A stretch of 64,000 bases of DNA from Chryseobacterium phocaeense (GCF_900169075.1 NZ_LT827015.1:1550001-1614000), one strand, 5' to 3'; positions 34,306 to 43,076 are shown, numbered from the stretch's first letter. Program-made: numbers and translations. Notes: generated by a model from the sequence alone, not told the origin.

Positions 34306-34328
34306 GTACCATACAATTAGCTGTATAC
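34306..34328. promoter_or_regulatory. Candidate HxlR operator
   Basis: An imperfect inverted repeat: ATACA-N6-TGTAT flanked by GTA and AC. It lies 18 bases upstream of the hxlR-like start and ahead of a TAATTTTG box (34353-34360) that could serve the esterase operon. Confidence 0.4.
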
Positions 34329-34446
34329 AGTGCAAATATAAGGTTTGAAAATTAATTTTGTCCACAGAAACCGAAAGTAAACATCGGTTCCGGAACAATA
34401 GCGCTCATGTTCCCTTTACATATCATTAACAGGAAATAAGAAAATA

Positions 34447-35382
34447 ATGGAATTTACATCCCCAATAACTCAAATACTTAATCATTTAGAAAAAATACAG
34501 TCTTTTAATGCGCAGAATCCATCAGATGACACCCGGAAATACCTTGAGACCATGACAATGCAGCTGAGTGGAAAAAAAGAAGCAGTTACCATGATAGAGG
34601 AGATCCGTGTACCGGTGGAAAACCATCTGGTTCCGGTCCGGATCTACCGTCCGAAGGGAAAGGGGAGTCCAAAATCACCAGCTATTATTTACATACACGG
34701 CGGATGGTTTATTGCCGGCGGTTTTGAAACCCATGATGCGGTGGTACGAAAATTAGCAAACAAAACAGGATCAGCAGTAATTTTTGTGGATTACCGCTTA
34801 GCTCCTGAACATCCATTTCCAGCCGGATTGAATGACTGCATTGATACGACCAAATGGGTTATTGAAAATGCAGAATCTCTTGGAATAGATCCGGATCAGA
34901 TCGGAATTGCAGGCGACAGTGCCGGAGGAGCACTGGCAGCAGGTATTTCAACAGAGATAGGAGACCTTCTTAAATTTCAGATATTAATTTATCCGGCCGC
35001 TAACAACAAGCTTAATACAAAATCCTGGAAAACTTATGAAACAGGCCCTGTTTTAAATAAAGAAGGTGGAATTCAGGCGTGGAAATGGTATCATCCTGAA
35101 GGTGAAAATACGCCCAATCCGCTGGCTGTTCCTATTTTGATTAAGGATTTTAAAAATACACCCCCAACATTATTTTTAATCGCAGAACATGATGCGTTGA
35201 GAGATGAAGGACTAGAGCTGGCACAGCATATGAAAGAGGCCGGAATCCTTGTTCAAACCAGCTTCTATAAAGATATGGTTCATGGTTTTATGCATATGGG
35301 TGAAATCCTGAATGAAGTACAGCTGGCAGTTAATGAAATGGCAGTTTTTGCCCATTACCACCTTGAAACCATAAAAAAATAG
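34447..35382 (+). CDS. Alpha/beta hydrolase, hormone-sensitive-lipase family
   Basis: 311 residues. Oxyanion motif HGGW (IYIHGGWFIAGG near 83-94), nucleophile GDSAGGAL near 156-163, acidic residue region AEHDALRDEG near 262 and histidine VHGFMHMGE near 282 complete the triad. It hydrolyses carboxylic esters; the natural substrate is unknown. No signal peptide. It is 1 base upstream of the MFS gene and divergent from the HxlR regulator, suggesting inducible detoxification. Confidence 0.92.
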   Translation: MEFTSPITQILNHLEKIQSFNAQNPSDDTRKYLETMTMQLSGKKEAVTMIEEIRVPVENHLVPVRIYRPKGKGSPKSPAIIYIHGGWFIAGGFETHDAVVRKLANKTGSAVIFVDYRLAPEHPFPAGLNDCIDTTKWVIENAESLGIDPDQIGIAGDSAGGALAAGISTEIGDLLKFQILIYPAANNKLNTKSWKTYETGPVLNKEGGIQAWKWYHPEGENTPNPLAVPILIKDFKNTPPTLFLIAEHDALRDEGLELAQHMKEAGILVQTSFYKDMVHGFMHMGEILNEVQLAVNEMAVFAHYHLETIKK

Positions 35383-35383
35383 T

Positions 35384-36556
35384 ATGAAAAAGTATGCCTA
35401 TATCGGATGTTTGGGGTTTATTGCCGTAATAACCACTGAATTTGGAGTGATCGGAATTCTTCCGCAGATTGCAGAACATTATCACATCGGTATTGATAAA
35501 GCGGGCTGGCTGCTCAGTGCTTTTGCATTGATTATTGCACTCACAGGCCCTTTTATGACGCTGCTGATGTCCGGATTCGACCGTAAAAAAGTCATGCTGG
35601 CAGCCATTGCTGTTTTTCTTTTTACAGCTGGAGTCTCTGCCATGTCACCCCCATTCTGGCTTCTGATGCTGGTGCGGATATTGCCGGCATTTTTACAGCC
35701 TGTGTATATTGCAACAGCTTTATCCGTTGCAGTGTCTGGTGCAGATAAGAAACAGACAAATAATCTTATGGGAATTGTTTTCATTGGAGTGGCTTTGGCC
35801 ATGGTCACTACAGTTCCTTTTGCAACGTGGCTGGCGAGTGTGTGGATGTGGGAATCTTCTTTTATTATCCAGGCTGTAGTCAGTACAATAGCCATTGCTG
35901 CTATTTACTTTCTACTTCCGCCAATGCCCGTACAGGAAAAAAAATCTTACAGAAGTCAGCTTACAATTTTGACTAAACCCACCTTTATCCTCAGTACTGC
36001 CATGAACTTTTTCATGATAACCGGCTGGTTTTCTACCTACAGTTATTTTGCAGATTACCTGAACAAAGCAAAAGGGATGGATGGAACTATGGTGAGCTAT
36101 ATGCTTTTCTTATTTGGAATTATTGGAGTGTTCTCAAATTGGCTGGCTGGAAAAATGCTGAGCTGGAATGTCCCGAAAACAACAGCTTTTTTTCTTTCAG
36201 GGAATATAATAATGCCATTTCTACTGTATTTTTCAGGAGACAGTTTGTCCGCAAACATTATCAGCATTGCAATCTGGGGTTTTCTTTATTCTCCGAGTTT
36301 TCAGAATGCATCCACATACATGATTTCTTCCGTCCCGGATTCTCTGGAATTTGCCAACAGTCTGGCGACCTCTTTTGGAAATTTAGGGGTCACGCTGGGA
36401 ACAATGCTGGGAGGATGGATGATTGTTTCAAAAGGGGCGTCTTACAATCCGTGGATAGGCCTTGTATTCGGTATCCTGGCTTTTATCATGATCATATGGA
36501 GAAGTATTTTAGAAAAAAGAACCGAAAAAGAGAATCGTATCATCCCGTGTTCATAA
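35384..36556 (+). CDS. MFS transporter (DHA1-type)
   Basis: 390 residues with 12 membrane segments. The start MKKYAYIGCLGFIAVITTEFGVIGILPQIAEHYHIGIDKAGWLLS resembles AraJ-like drug/proton antiporters. It begins 2 bases after the esterase stop, so they form a two-gene operon; the ester hydrolase plus exporter combination suggests handling of an ester compound. Substrate unknown. Confidence 0.9.
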   Translation: MKKYAYIGCLGFIAVITTEFGVIGILPQIAEHYHIGIDKAGWLLSAFALIIALTGPFMTLLMSGFDRKKVMLAAIAVFLFTAGVSAMSPPFWLLMLVRILPAFLQPVYIATALSVAVSGADKKQTNNLMGIVFIGVALAMVTTVPFATWLASVWMWESSFIIQAVVSTIAIAAIYFLLPPMPVQEKKSYRSQLTILTKPTFILSTAMNFFMITGWFSTYSYFADYLNKAKGMDGTMVSYMLFLFGIIGVFSNWLAGKMLSWNVPKTTAFFLSGNIIMPFLLYFSGDSLSANIISIAIWGFLYSPSFQNASTYMISSVPDSLEFANSLATSFGNLGVTLGTMLGGWMIVSKGASYNPWIGLVFGILAFIMIIWRSILEKRTEKENRIIPCS

Positions 36557-36602
36557 TTTAATGTAACAAATTTTATTACATTAAATAAATGTCGTAAATT
36601 TG
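36557..36602. promoter_or_regulatory. Inverted repeat and -7 box upstream of the FrnE-like gene
   Basis: TTTAATGTAA (36557-36566) pairs perfectly with TTACATTAAA (36576-36585) across a 9-base spacer, and TAAATTTG (36595-36602) matches the -7 consensus 38 bases before the ATG. The repeat covers the expected -33 region, so an operator is more likely than a terminator (no T-run). Confidence 0.5.
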
Positions 36603-36640
36603 CAATACAATAATTTCATTAAAAATTAAAAATAAGAACA

Positions 36641-37342
36641 ATGAAAATAGAAATATGGTCCGATGTGATGTGCCCGTTTTGCTATATCGGAAAGCATAAT
36701 TTTGAACAGGCTCTGGAAAAACTTCCGTTTAAAAATGAAGTAGAAGTAGAATGGAAGAGTTTCCAGCTGGACCCAACCCTGGATAGCGAGAAACCTCAGA
36801 GTACGATTGAATATTTCAAAGAGAAAAAAGGATTCCCCGCCGAGCAGGCATCTCAGATGATCAATCAGGTGGCCGGGATGGGAAAAGCTTCCGGAATTGA
36901 TTTTAATTTTGAAAAAGCTTTGATCATCAATACGTTTGCAGCCCATAAGCTGCTTCATCTTGCCAAAAAACATGGAAAATCCTCTGAAATGGAAGAAGCC
37001 CTGTTTAAAGCCCATTTTATGGATGGAAAAAATGTAGGTGATCAGGAAGAACTTGTTGCACTTGCCGTGAGTTTGGGTATTGATAAAAATGAGGCCAGAC
37101 ATGCTTTGTTATCTGATGAATTTAATGAAGGAATCCGTCAGGATATTCAGGAAGCACAGAATAACGGCATTTCCAGTGTTCCTTTCTTTGTTTTAAACGG
37201 AAAATATGCCGTATCCGGAGCCCAGCCGGCCGAGGTTTTTGCCGAAGCTTTACAGCAAACGTATAAAGAAACGGTGAGTCCGTTGAAAGATCTTTCTCAA
37301 AACGGAGGAGCTTCCTGCGATACGGATGGATGCAGTATTTAA
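36641..37342 (+). CDS. DsbA-family thiol oxidoreductase, FrnE-like
   Basis: 233 residues. CPFC redox site (CPFCYIGKHNFEQAL) directly after the first strand (SDVMCPFC), the helical insertion typical of DsbA/HCCA/FrnE proteins, and the cis-proline region ISSVPFFVLNGKYAVSGAQP near 182. The cytoplasmic FrnE-type proteins, lacking a signal peptide, act in disulfide and oxidative stress handling. The C-terminus has an extra Cys pair (SCDTDGCSI), possibly metal- or redox-active. Monocistronic with an operator-like repeat upstream. Confidence 0.92.
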   Translation: MKIEIWSDVMCPFCYIGKHNFEQALEKLPFKNEVEVEWKSFQLDPTLDSEKPQSTIEYFKEKKGFPAEQASQMINQVAGMGKASGIDFNFEKALIINTFAAHKLLHLAKKHGKSSEMEEALFKAHFMDGKNVGDQEELVALAVSLGIDKNEARHALLSDEFNEGIRQDIQEAQNNGISSVPFFVLNGKYAVSGAQPAEVFAEALQQTYKETVSPLKDLSQNGGASCDTDGCSI

Positions 37343-37877
37343 GTTTGAGGGTTGAAGGGTAAATGGGTTAAGTGTTTACCAATAGTAATCATCTATTAAT
37401 TCACAGACATCATAAGTAAAAGACGGTAAGAATTGTAAAATTTGCGCAAAACATTAGTGCATTAGTGTTTTTTAATAAAATACAAATCAGTTATTCAGCA
37501 TAATGAACACCTCAATATGGGGTGTTTTTTTATTTGGGTAATGAAAAATCTTTTAGTACAGCATCCACTAAAGCTAGAAAAGAAGTTTATTTTAACATGA
37601 GTTCGGCATAAGACATTTCTGTTTTTATAATGTGGTCAGGAAGTTTGAAGGCCGAAGAGGGAAGTTCTTGAAGTCTGAAAACAGAGCTTTGCAGCAACTT
37701 TATTAATTTTTAAAACAAGATTAATCAAATTTCATGACCGGTGTTTAATATAAATACCAGGTATTAACTTCCAGCTTCGCTCTCCCAGCTTCCAGCCAAT
37801 TCATCTGAAATTTCTTATCCCAAACTCAGGTTATTTTATGTATCAATGCTTATTTTTGTTTCAAATAATTAAGCTTC
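37343..37877. other. 535-base gene-free region with short-period repeats
   Basis: No convincing gene. It contains G-rich near-heptamer words just after the FrnE-like gene, a CATTAGTG octamer doublet (37453-37468), GAAG/GTTTGAAG words around 37640-37680, and CTTCCAGC-type words at about 37770-37800. A terminator-like hairpin lies at 37506-37531. Confidence 0.45.
37506..37531 (+). terminator. Terminator-like hairpin without an adjacent gene
   Basis: AACACC (37506-37511) pairs with GGTGTT (37521-37526), followed by seven T. It lies 164 bases after the FrnE-like stop; it may end that transcript or an unannotated small RNA. Confidence 0.6.
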
Positions 37878-38483
37878 ATGATAAAAATCAACGCCGAATC
37901 CCGGTATCCGGTTTCAGAAACCCTGTTTGTCTTTGCTCTGGATTCAGAAGCGGGAAAAGCCTTTGACGGAAAAAATAAGCTGGTAACAGGAATAGGAAAA
38001 GTAAATGCAGCCATAGAACTTACCCGGGAAATTCATTCCAGAAAACCGAAGCTGATCGTTAATCTGGGTTCTGCGGGGAGTAAAAATTTCAGCAAAGGTG
38101 AAGTGGTCTGCTGTACAAAATTTATCCAGCGTGATATGGATGTGAGAGGACTTGGTTTCAGTCTTTATGAAACCCCGTTATCAGGAATTCCTCCTGTTCT
38201 GGAATATGGACTTCAGATGCATGGTCTGGAACAGGGAATTTGCGGAAGCGGTGACAGCTTTGAAATGAACCATTCCGAGACAGATTATAATATTGTTGAC
38301 ATGGAAGCTTATCCGCTTGCCCTGATTGCGAAGAAAGAAAATATTCCGTTTCTGTGCCTGAAGTATATTTCGGATGATGCAGGAAGTGATGCAGCTGATG
38401 ACTGGTCTGTACAGGTTCACCTGGCTTCGGAAGCGTTCAGAAAGCTGCTTTTTACGGAAGACACCAGTCTTCATCAAGGCTAA
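37878..38483 (+). CDS. Nucleoside phosphorylase-family protein (MTA/SAH nucleosidase-like)
   Basis: 201 residues, shorter than most PNP/UDP phosphorylases. The family elements are GIGKVNAAIELTREI near 38-52, the NLGSAGS turn near 61-67, and the ribose-site VDMEAYPLALIA near 143-154 (canonical form VDME). Substrate could be 5'-methylthioadenosine, S-adenosylhomocysteine, adenosine or futalosine. It lies 34 bases upstream of a Crp/Fnr gene on the same strand. Confidence 0.87.
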   Translation: MIKINAESRYPVSETLFVFALDSEAGKAFDGKNKLVTGIGKVNAAIELTREIHSRKPKLIVNLGSAGSKNFSKGEVVCCTKFIQRDMDVRGLGFSLYETPLSGIPPVLEYGLQMHGLEQGICGSGDSFEMNHSETDYNIVDMEAYPLALIAKKENIPFLCLKYISDDAGSDAADDWSVQVHLASEAFRKLLFTEDTSLHQG

Positions 38484-38517
38484 ATACCCCCGATCTCCTA
38501 ATCATCGAAAAATACCC

Positions 38518-39087
38518 ATGAGCGAAATATTAAAACAGCAGCTCTTAAAGATCATCGAAATCTCTGATCAGGAATTTGATTATATTTTGAACCATTTTAC
38601 CCATAAAAAATTTAAAAAACATCAGTTTCTTGTTCAGGAAGGGCAGCAGGTAACGGATGATTATTTTATCCTGTCCGGATGTGTAAAATCATATTATACA
38701 GACGCTGCAGGGAAGGTTCATATTATTCTTTTTGGGGCGAAAGACTGGTGGATTACAGACTATGGGGCCTACTATGACCAGAAAGCAGCTACATTGAATA
38801 TTGACTGTATAGAAGATACGGAAGTTCTGTGTTTAAGCAATGAAAACCGCGAAAAACTCTGCCGGGAATTACATAAGGTGGAACATTTTTTCAGGAAAAA
38901 AACCAACCGCAGAAATGTAGCCCTTCAAAACAGGATTCTCACCTTATTAAGCAGCAGCGCAAAAGAGCGCTATGAAAAATTCCTTTCAGATTATCCGGAT
39001 CTGGTCCAGAAGCTCCCTAAACATATTCTGGCTTCCTATCTGGGGGTCACCCGCGAAACACTCAGCAGGCTCTACATTTCAAAATAA
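38518..39087 (+). CDS. Crp/Fnr family transcriptional regulator (divergent subgroup)
   Basis: 189 residues from the ATG at 38518 (MSEILKQQLLKIIEI); the upstream frame to 38374 overlaps the nucleosidase gene. A cyclic-nucleotide-binding-like beta roll (HQFLVQEGQQVTDDYFILSGCVKSYYTDAAGK) precedes a short winged helix (LPKHILASYLGVTRETLSRL). It is a different subgroup from the three paralogs at 88, 894 and 29165. A CRP-like palindrome starts one base after its stop, upstream of the YceI gene, making YceI and the following gene likely targets. Confidence 0.9.
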   Translation: MSEILKQQLLKIIEISDQEFDYILNHFTHKKFKKHQFLVQEGQQVTDDYFILSGCVKSYYTDAAGKVHIILFGAKDWWITDYGAYYDQKAATLNIDCIEDTEVLCLSNENREKLCRELHKVEHFFRKKTNRRNVALQNRILTLLSSSAKERYEKFLSDYPDLVQKLPKHILASYLGVTRETLSRLYISK

Positions 39088-39103
39088 TGTGATCCAGATC
39101 ACT
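39088..39103. promoter_or_regulatory. CRP/FNR-like palindrome
   Basis: TGTGA-N6-TCACT, one base short of the consensus TGTGA-N6-TCACA, between the Crp/Fnr gene and yceI. The symmetric core GTGATC-CA-GATCAC is perfect. Confidence 0.6.
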
Positions 39104-39184
39104 CTTTAAATGTGAGCTGCATCCTTTTAAAAGGACCTCATATCTTCCCAATTTTGTCATAGAAATTTTAAATACATAAAAGCA

Positions 39185-39705
39185 ATGACAAAATTTATGA
39201 TCCAGCCTGAAAGCAGTACCGTGAACTGGACAGGCAAAAAGATTTTAGGATTACACACAGGAACCATCAATATCCACAGCGGCTACCTGGGTTTTGAAAA
39301 CGAAGACCTTACAGGTGGGGAAATTGTGATTGATATGACCAGCATCGTCATCACAGACATTCAGGATCCCAAGATCTATAAAGATTTCTTTGATCACCTG
39401 AACAATGATGATTTCTTTTCCGTAGACCGGTTCAAAACAGCAAAATTAACGATCACGCATGCAGAAAAAGCAGAAGGAAAATATAAGATCAGTGGCGATC
39501 TGACCATTAAAGATATTACAAATCCTGTTCGTTTTACAGCTTCAGTGGAAATTTCACAGATTTCCTGCATGCCCTTGGGGAAATTGTGATAGACCGTACA
39601 CTGTACAATATGAAATATGGTTCCGGTAAGTTTCTTTCCAATCTGGGAGATAAATTAATTCATGATGAATTTGTACTTCAGTTTAAATTAATAGGGCAAA
39701 AATAA
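39185..39705 (+). pseudogene. YceI-family protein gene with a one-base frameshift
   Basis: The frame from 39185 encodes a YceI lipocalin-like protein (WTGKKILGLHTGTINIHSGYL, DLTGGEIVIDMTSI, NNDDFFSVDRFKTAKLTI, KYKISGDLTIKDITNPVRFTASVEIS) but stops at 39589 after 134 residues. Reading on in the frame beginning GAT at 39559 gives DFLHALGEIVIDRTLYNMKYGSGKF and a normal end FKLIGQK at 39705, the expected C-terminal strand of YceI. Two bases remain where one codon is expected at 39557-39558, so one base has been lost there. Either the gene is inactivated or this is a sequencing error. A CRP-like site lies upstream and a nitronate monooxygenase gene 5 bases downstream. Confidence 0.85.
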
Positions 39706-39710
39706 GCACC

Positions 39711-40787
39711 ATGAGCTGGAAAGACACAAAATTCACAAAGGTTTTCGGAACAGAATTTCCGATCATCCAGGGACCGTTTGGGGGAAAGCTTTCTTCCGTG
39801 GAACTTACAGCGCTGGTCTCCAATGCCGGCGGTCTGGGTTCTTTTGGTTTTCAACCTTTCACAGGGGAAGAAATGATAAATATTTCAAAAAAAATCCGAC
39901 AGGAAACCAATAAACCGTTCAATGTTAACCTGTGGGTAAAAGACAGAGATGACAGCGCAGATCAGTTTCAGAAAGAGGATTTTGAGAAGGTAATTCAGCT
40001 ATTTAAACCTTATTTTGAAGAAACCGGTATAGAACCACCTTCATTTCCGCTTCCGGTGAGTCCTGGTTTTGAAGAACAGATAGAAGCTATCTTTGAAATT
40101 AAACCCTCTGTTTTCAGCTTTGTGTATGGTATTCCCTCTGCTGATATGCTGGAAAAATGCAGACAGCTTGGCATTAAAACCATAGGAACGGCGACCACAC
40201 TGGATGAAGCCATTGCTATAGAAAACGCCGGCGTAGATGCCGTGGTGGCTACAGGTTCTGATGCGGGAGGACACCGGGTTTCATTCCTGGATCGGGCAGA
40301 AAAGTCTTTGGTCGGAACATTTTCACTCATCCCGCAGGTGGCAGATCATGTAAAAATTCCAATGATTGCAGCCGGTGGAATTGCTGATGCAAGAGGAGTG
40401 AAAGCAGCTTTCAGCCTGGGAGCAGATGCAGTACAGATAGGAACCGCATTTTTAGCCACCAAACAGTCCGGGACGAGCAATATCCACAGGAATCTTTTGT
40501 TTTCGGAGGAGGCAAGATACACCACATTGACCAAAGTATTTACCGGAAGACTGTCAAGAGGAATCAGAAACCGCCTTACAGAAGAACTGCACGAATTCCA
40601 GGATTCCCTGGCTCCTTATCCTCTCCAGGGAAAAATTACCGGAAAATTAGGAGCTTATCCGGCGAATACAGAAACCCATCCTGAATTCAAATCATTCTGG
40701 AGCGGCCAGGCAGCCCCGTTACTTAAACATCATGATGCAAAAATCTTCATAGAGTCTTTAATCAATGAGCTTAATGGGATCATGTAA
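39711..40787 (+). CDS. Nitronate monooxygenase family protein
   Basis: A 358-residue TIM-barrel flavoenzyme of the NMO/2-nitropropane dioxygenase family. FMN-phosphate region ATGSDAGGH near 180-188 with the catalytic-type histidine, IPMIAAGGIADARGVKAAFSLGADAVQIGTAFLAT near 218-250, and the LSSVELTALVSNAGGLGSFGF start are all present. FabK enoyl-ACP reductases share the fold, so the substrate is not certain. It is 5 bases after the yceI end and probably in the same transcript under the Crp/Fnr protein. Confidence 0.9.
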   Translation: MSWKDTKFTKVFGTEFPIIQGPFGGKLSSVELTALVSNAGGLGSFGFQPFTGEEMINISKKIRQETNKPFNVNLWVKDRDDSADQFQKEDFEKVIQLFKPYFEETGIEPPSFPLPVSPGFEEQIEAIFEIKPSVFSFVYGIPSADMLEKCRQLGIKTIGTATTLDEAIAIENAGVDAVVATGSDAGGHRVSFLDRAEKSLVGTFSLIPQVADHVKIPMIAAGGIADARGVKAAFSLGADAVQIGTAFLATKQSGTSNIHRNLLFSEEARYTTLTKVFTGRLSRGIRNRLTEELHEFQDSLAPYPLQGKITGKLGAYPANTETHPEFKSFWSGQAAPLLKHHDAKIFIESLINELNGIM

Positions 40788-40860
40788 AGCAGAAATAAGC
40801 CGTTTCAAGTGGGAAATCCGTGAATTATCCGTATTTTTATGGGACTAATCAGTACTAAGA

Positions 40861-41385
40861 ATGACAGCTATTATCATCAACAAAGCTTCACTGGAAGACC
40901 TTGAAACCATTAAGGAGATCGGGATACAGACCTTTTCAGAAACTTTTGCGGAAAGTAATCCTGAAGAAGCGATGAAAACCTATCTCGAACAGAGTTTCAA
41001 TACAGAAAAACTAAAGTCAGAACTAAATAATCTCGATTCTCATTTCTATCTGGCATGGGAAGAAGATGTTCCTGTAGGATATCTTAAACTAAATTCCGGT
41101 GCTGCACAAACTGAACTTCAGGATAAAACAGCTTTGGAAATAGAAAGGATCTATGTTAAAAAAAGTCATCATGGTCAGAAAGTAGGACAGCTGCTGTATG
41201 ACCAGGCTTTGGAAACCGCCAAAAATCTTAATAAAAGTTATCTGTGGCTCGGTGTCTGGGAAAAGAATCTGAGAGCCATTAAATTTTATGAAAAAAATGG
41301 TTTTGAAGTATTCGGAAACCATACATTCAGATTAGGAGATGATGAGCAGACCGATCTGATGATGAAGAAAATTCTGGATGAATAA
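40861..41385 (+). CDS. GNAT family N-acetyltransferase
   Basis: 174 residues of a complete GNAT fold. The acetyl-CoA pyrophosphate loop appears as VKKSHHGQKVGQLLYDQAL near 98-116 (Q/R-x-x-G-x-G/A type, here HHGQKVG), followed by LWLGVWEKNLRAIKFYEKNGFEVFGNH. Such proteins acetylate amines of small molecules or protein N-termini; the acceptor is unknown. Monocistronic, 73 bases after the nitronate monooxygenase. Confidence 0.88.
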   Translation: MTAIIINKASLEDLETIKEIGIQTFSETFAESNPEEAMKTYLEQSFNTEKLKSELNNLDSHFYLAWEEDVPVGYLKLNSGAAQTELQDKTALEIERIYVKKSHHGQKVGQLLYDQALETAKNLNKSYLWLGVWEKNLRAIKFYEKNGFEVFGNHTFRLGDDEQTDLMMKKILDE

Positions 41386-41847
41386 TCATTAGAATCTTTT
41401 TTGAAACATTAAAATCAGTTAAGAAGAGAAGAGAAGTTAAGAAAAAATCTAAAGATTTTTTAAACCATATTGCTTAAAGCGAAGTTCACCCTAATTATTT
41501 TAACTCTTAATGATTTGATATTTTCTCGCGCAGATTAAACTGATAGAGCAGATTTAGGATCATAGATAAAAATCTTTGATTTTTTTAAGAACTTATGTGA
41601 ACTTCATATGCTTTTCATTATTTAACTTCAAATAACTAAAGTATTAAAAAACTTTTGTCCCTTTTGTGGTTAATTTTTTTCTTCCGCTAATGACACAGAT
41701 TTTTGAGAATATTTTTGAACTATTAAGAGCACTGAAGGAATTAAGATAAAATCCATGATTTTTAGACAAATATTATTTAAAGCGAAGCTAAACTTAATAT
41801 TCTTAAAAACTTAAATTCATCTTAATGGTTTAAAAAAATATTATTAC
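41386..41847. other. Gene-free region with decayed dispersed repeats
   Basis: Two diverged copies of one element are seen at about 41459-41515 and 41760-41815 (sharing TTAAAGCGAAG). Between them are a CGCAGATTAAACTG/AGAGCAGATTT stretch at 41527-41555 resembling the ATCTGC repeats at 10625 and 57325, and a CCCTTTTGTGGTTAA stretch near 41659 of the kind common in flavobacterial intergenic DNA. No gene. Confidence 0.5.
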
Positions 41848-41885
41848 AAAAAAACCTTTTAAGCACAAAGCTTAAAAGGTTTTTT
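41848..41885. terminator. Bidirectional terminator
   Basis: CCTTTTAAGC (41855-41864) pairs with GCTTAAAAGG (41870-41879), flanked by A-run and T-run. It ends the minus-strand dioxygenase gene. Confidence 0.85.
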
Positions 41886-41918
41886 ATCATGATTGAGCAT
41901 TAAATGTTACCGGAACAT

Positions 41919-43016
41919 TTAAATATTTTCAAAGTTTTTACCCAAATGCTCTTCAATCACAAAGAACGGGTCTTCAGTAAGCGTATGAGCTCTCATTTCC
42001 ATCAGGCTCACTTTGCTCATCATACGAAGCATAATTCTTCTTTGACATTGGTATTCTATGCCGTCAATATTTCTCACGCCTGCACGGAAAGCAGATCTCC
42101 CGTGAGCACATAGATGGTTATTCACCAATATGACATCTCCGGCCTGCGGTGTAAAACCTGAATAGACCAGATCTCTTGCCTCTTCCCAGAATTCAGTCAG
42201 GTGGTGGTGCGCATCATCGCTCTGTCTGATGCTTGGATTGAACAGCTGTTCTGCTGCATCAAATCTCATGAAAGGGAGCTCATAATTTCCGTAAAGAATA
42301 GCATCCAGTACTTCTTCTTCATCCGTTCCTGTTTCCAGATTGGCATCCTTCGGGATCTTATACATACGCTCAAAAAGAGGTCTGAATCTTTCCCCTATAG
42401 ATTCATGAGAACGGATAGAGTATAGGGTAGAAGGTACCTGCTCTTCATTTCTGATGTACATAAAGCTTAAGAAGTCCGCCTGATGTTTCAGGAAAGCATC
42501 TTCGGTATGTACATAAAGATCCGTTGAAGATCCTGACCCGGTCTGGGTTTCCCGCATTTTTTCATCGGGAATAATGGCATGCATCAGGCCGCCACCTTTA
42601 CGCTGGGAATAATATTGTACGGGTTTTGATGGAAGTGCACCATGAAGCAGGGCACAGGCAAAACCATATATATTGAATTTGGAATAATCCGCAGACTGCC
42701 AGTTGGGAGGCGTAGTTCCGATACTTTCCTGATCTATATCCATCAGCCCTCTGAATGCAATGGCTCCGTACTGATCTTTTGAAAAATCGCTCGCAAAATC
42801 TGCTGCTATATGTAGAATTCTTTCCGGTAAAAAATAGGAAGCCAGCTGGTGGACGTGGGTGATAAATTCACGGTTTTCATAGCTGCCATATTTTCTCTGA
42901 AGATGCACCGCTGCATCTTGTATCATTCTTCTTTCCTGAGAGGTGATCTCAATGACTCTTGGAAGCAGTTTTACCGCAGTAATACTGTCGTTATCTAAAA
43001 TTTCTAAAGAATTCAT
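41919..43016 (-). CDS. Fe(II)/2-oxoglutarate dioxygenase, clavaminate-synthase-like (probable lysine hydroxylase of the siderophore locus)
   Basis: 365 residues from the ATG at 43016 (MNSLEILDND); the frame continues upstream through promoter-like sequence. Metal triad: H170 and E172 in VHTEDAF and H305 in CAHGRSAF; R326/R327 in CQRRIML can bind 2-oxoglutarate. The HxE instead of HxD matches the clavaminate-synthase/VioC/AsnO group, which includes free-lysine 3- and 4-hydroxylases known from Flavobacteriia. It is divergent from the NIS siderophore operon. Hydroxylysine followed by the decarboxylase at 43234 would give 3-hydroxycadaverine. Function is inferred from family plus context. Confidence 0.85.
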   Translation of the reverse strand: MNSLEILDNDSITAVKLLPRVIEITSQERRMIQDAAVHLQRKYGSYENREFITHVHQLASYFLPERILHIAADFASDFSKDQYGAIAFRGLMDIDQESIGTTPPNWQSADYSKFNIYGFACALLHGALPSKPVQYYSQRKGGGLMHAIIPDEKMRETQTGSGSSTDLYVHTEDAFLKHQADFLSFMYIRNEEQVPSTLYSIRSHESIGERFRPLFERMYKIPKDANLETGTDEEEVLDAILYGNYELPFMRFDAAEQLFNPSIRQSDDAHHHLTEFWEEARDLVYSGFTPQAGDVILVNNHLCAHGRSAFRAGVRNIDGIEYQCQRRIMLRMMSKVSLMEMRAHTLTEDPFFVIEEHLGKNFENI

Positions 43017-43026
43017 TAAAAAAATA

Positions 43027-43056
43027 TTTGGTGTGTGAATATAATTTTTATATTTG
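43027..43056 (+). promoter_or_regulatory. Predicted promoter of the siderophore operon
   Basis: -33 TTTG at 43027-43030, an 18-base spacer, and -7 TATATTTG at 43049-43056. This matches the Bacteroidota consensus TTTG-N17-21-TAnnTTTG. It would give a leader of about 170 bases before the ATG at 43234. Confidence 0.55.
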
Positions 43057-43076
43057 TTTTTAATTATTCTAAATAA
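43054..43076. promoter_or_regulatory. Imperfect inverted repeat, candidate iron-responsive operator
   Basis: A 23-base segment that matches a perfect inverted repeat of the half-site TTCTAAATAA at about 19 of 23 positions; the right half is complete. It lies between the two face-to-face promoters, overlapping the expected start sites. Fur- or DtxR-type binding is inferred from context only. Confidence 0.45.
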
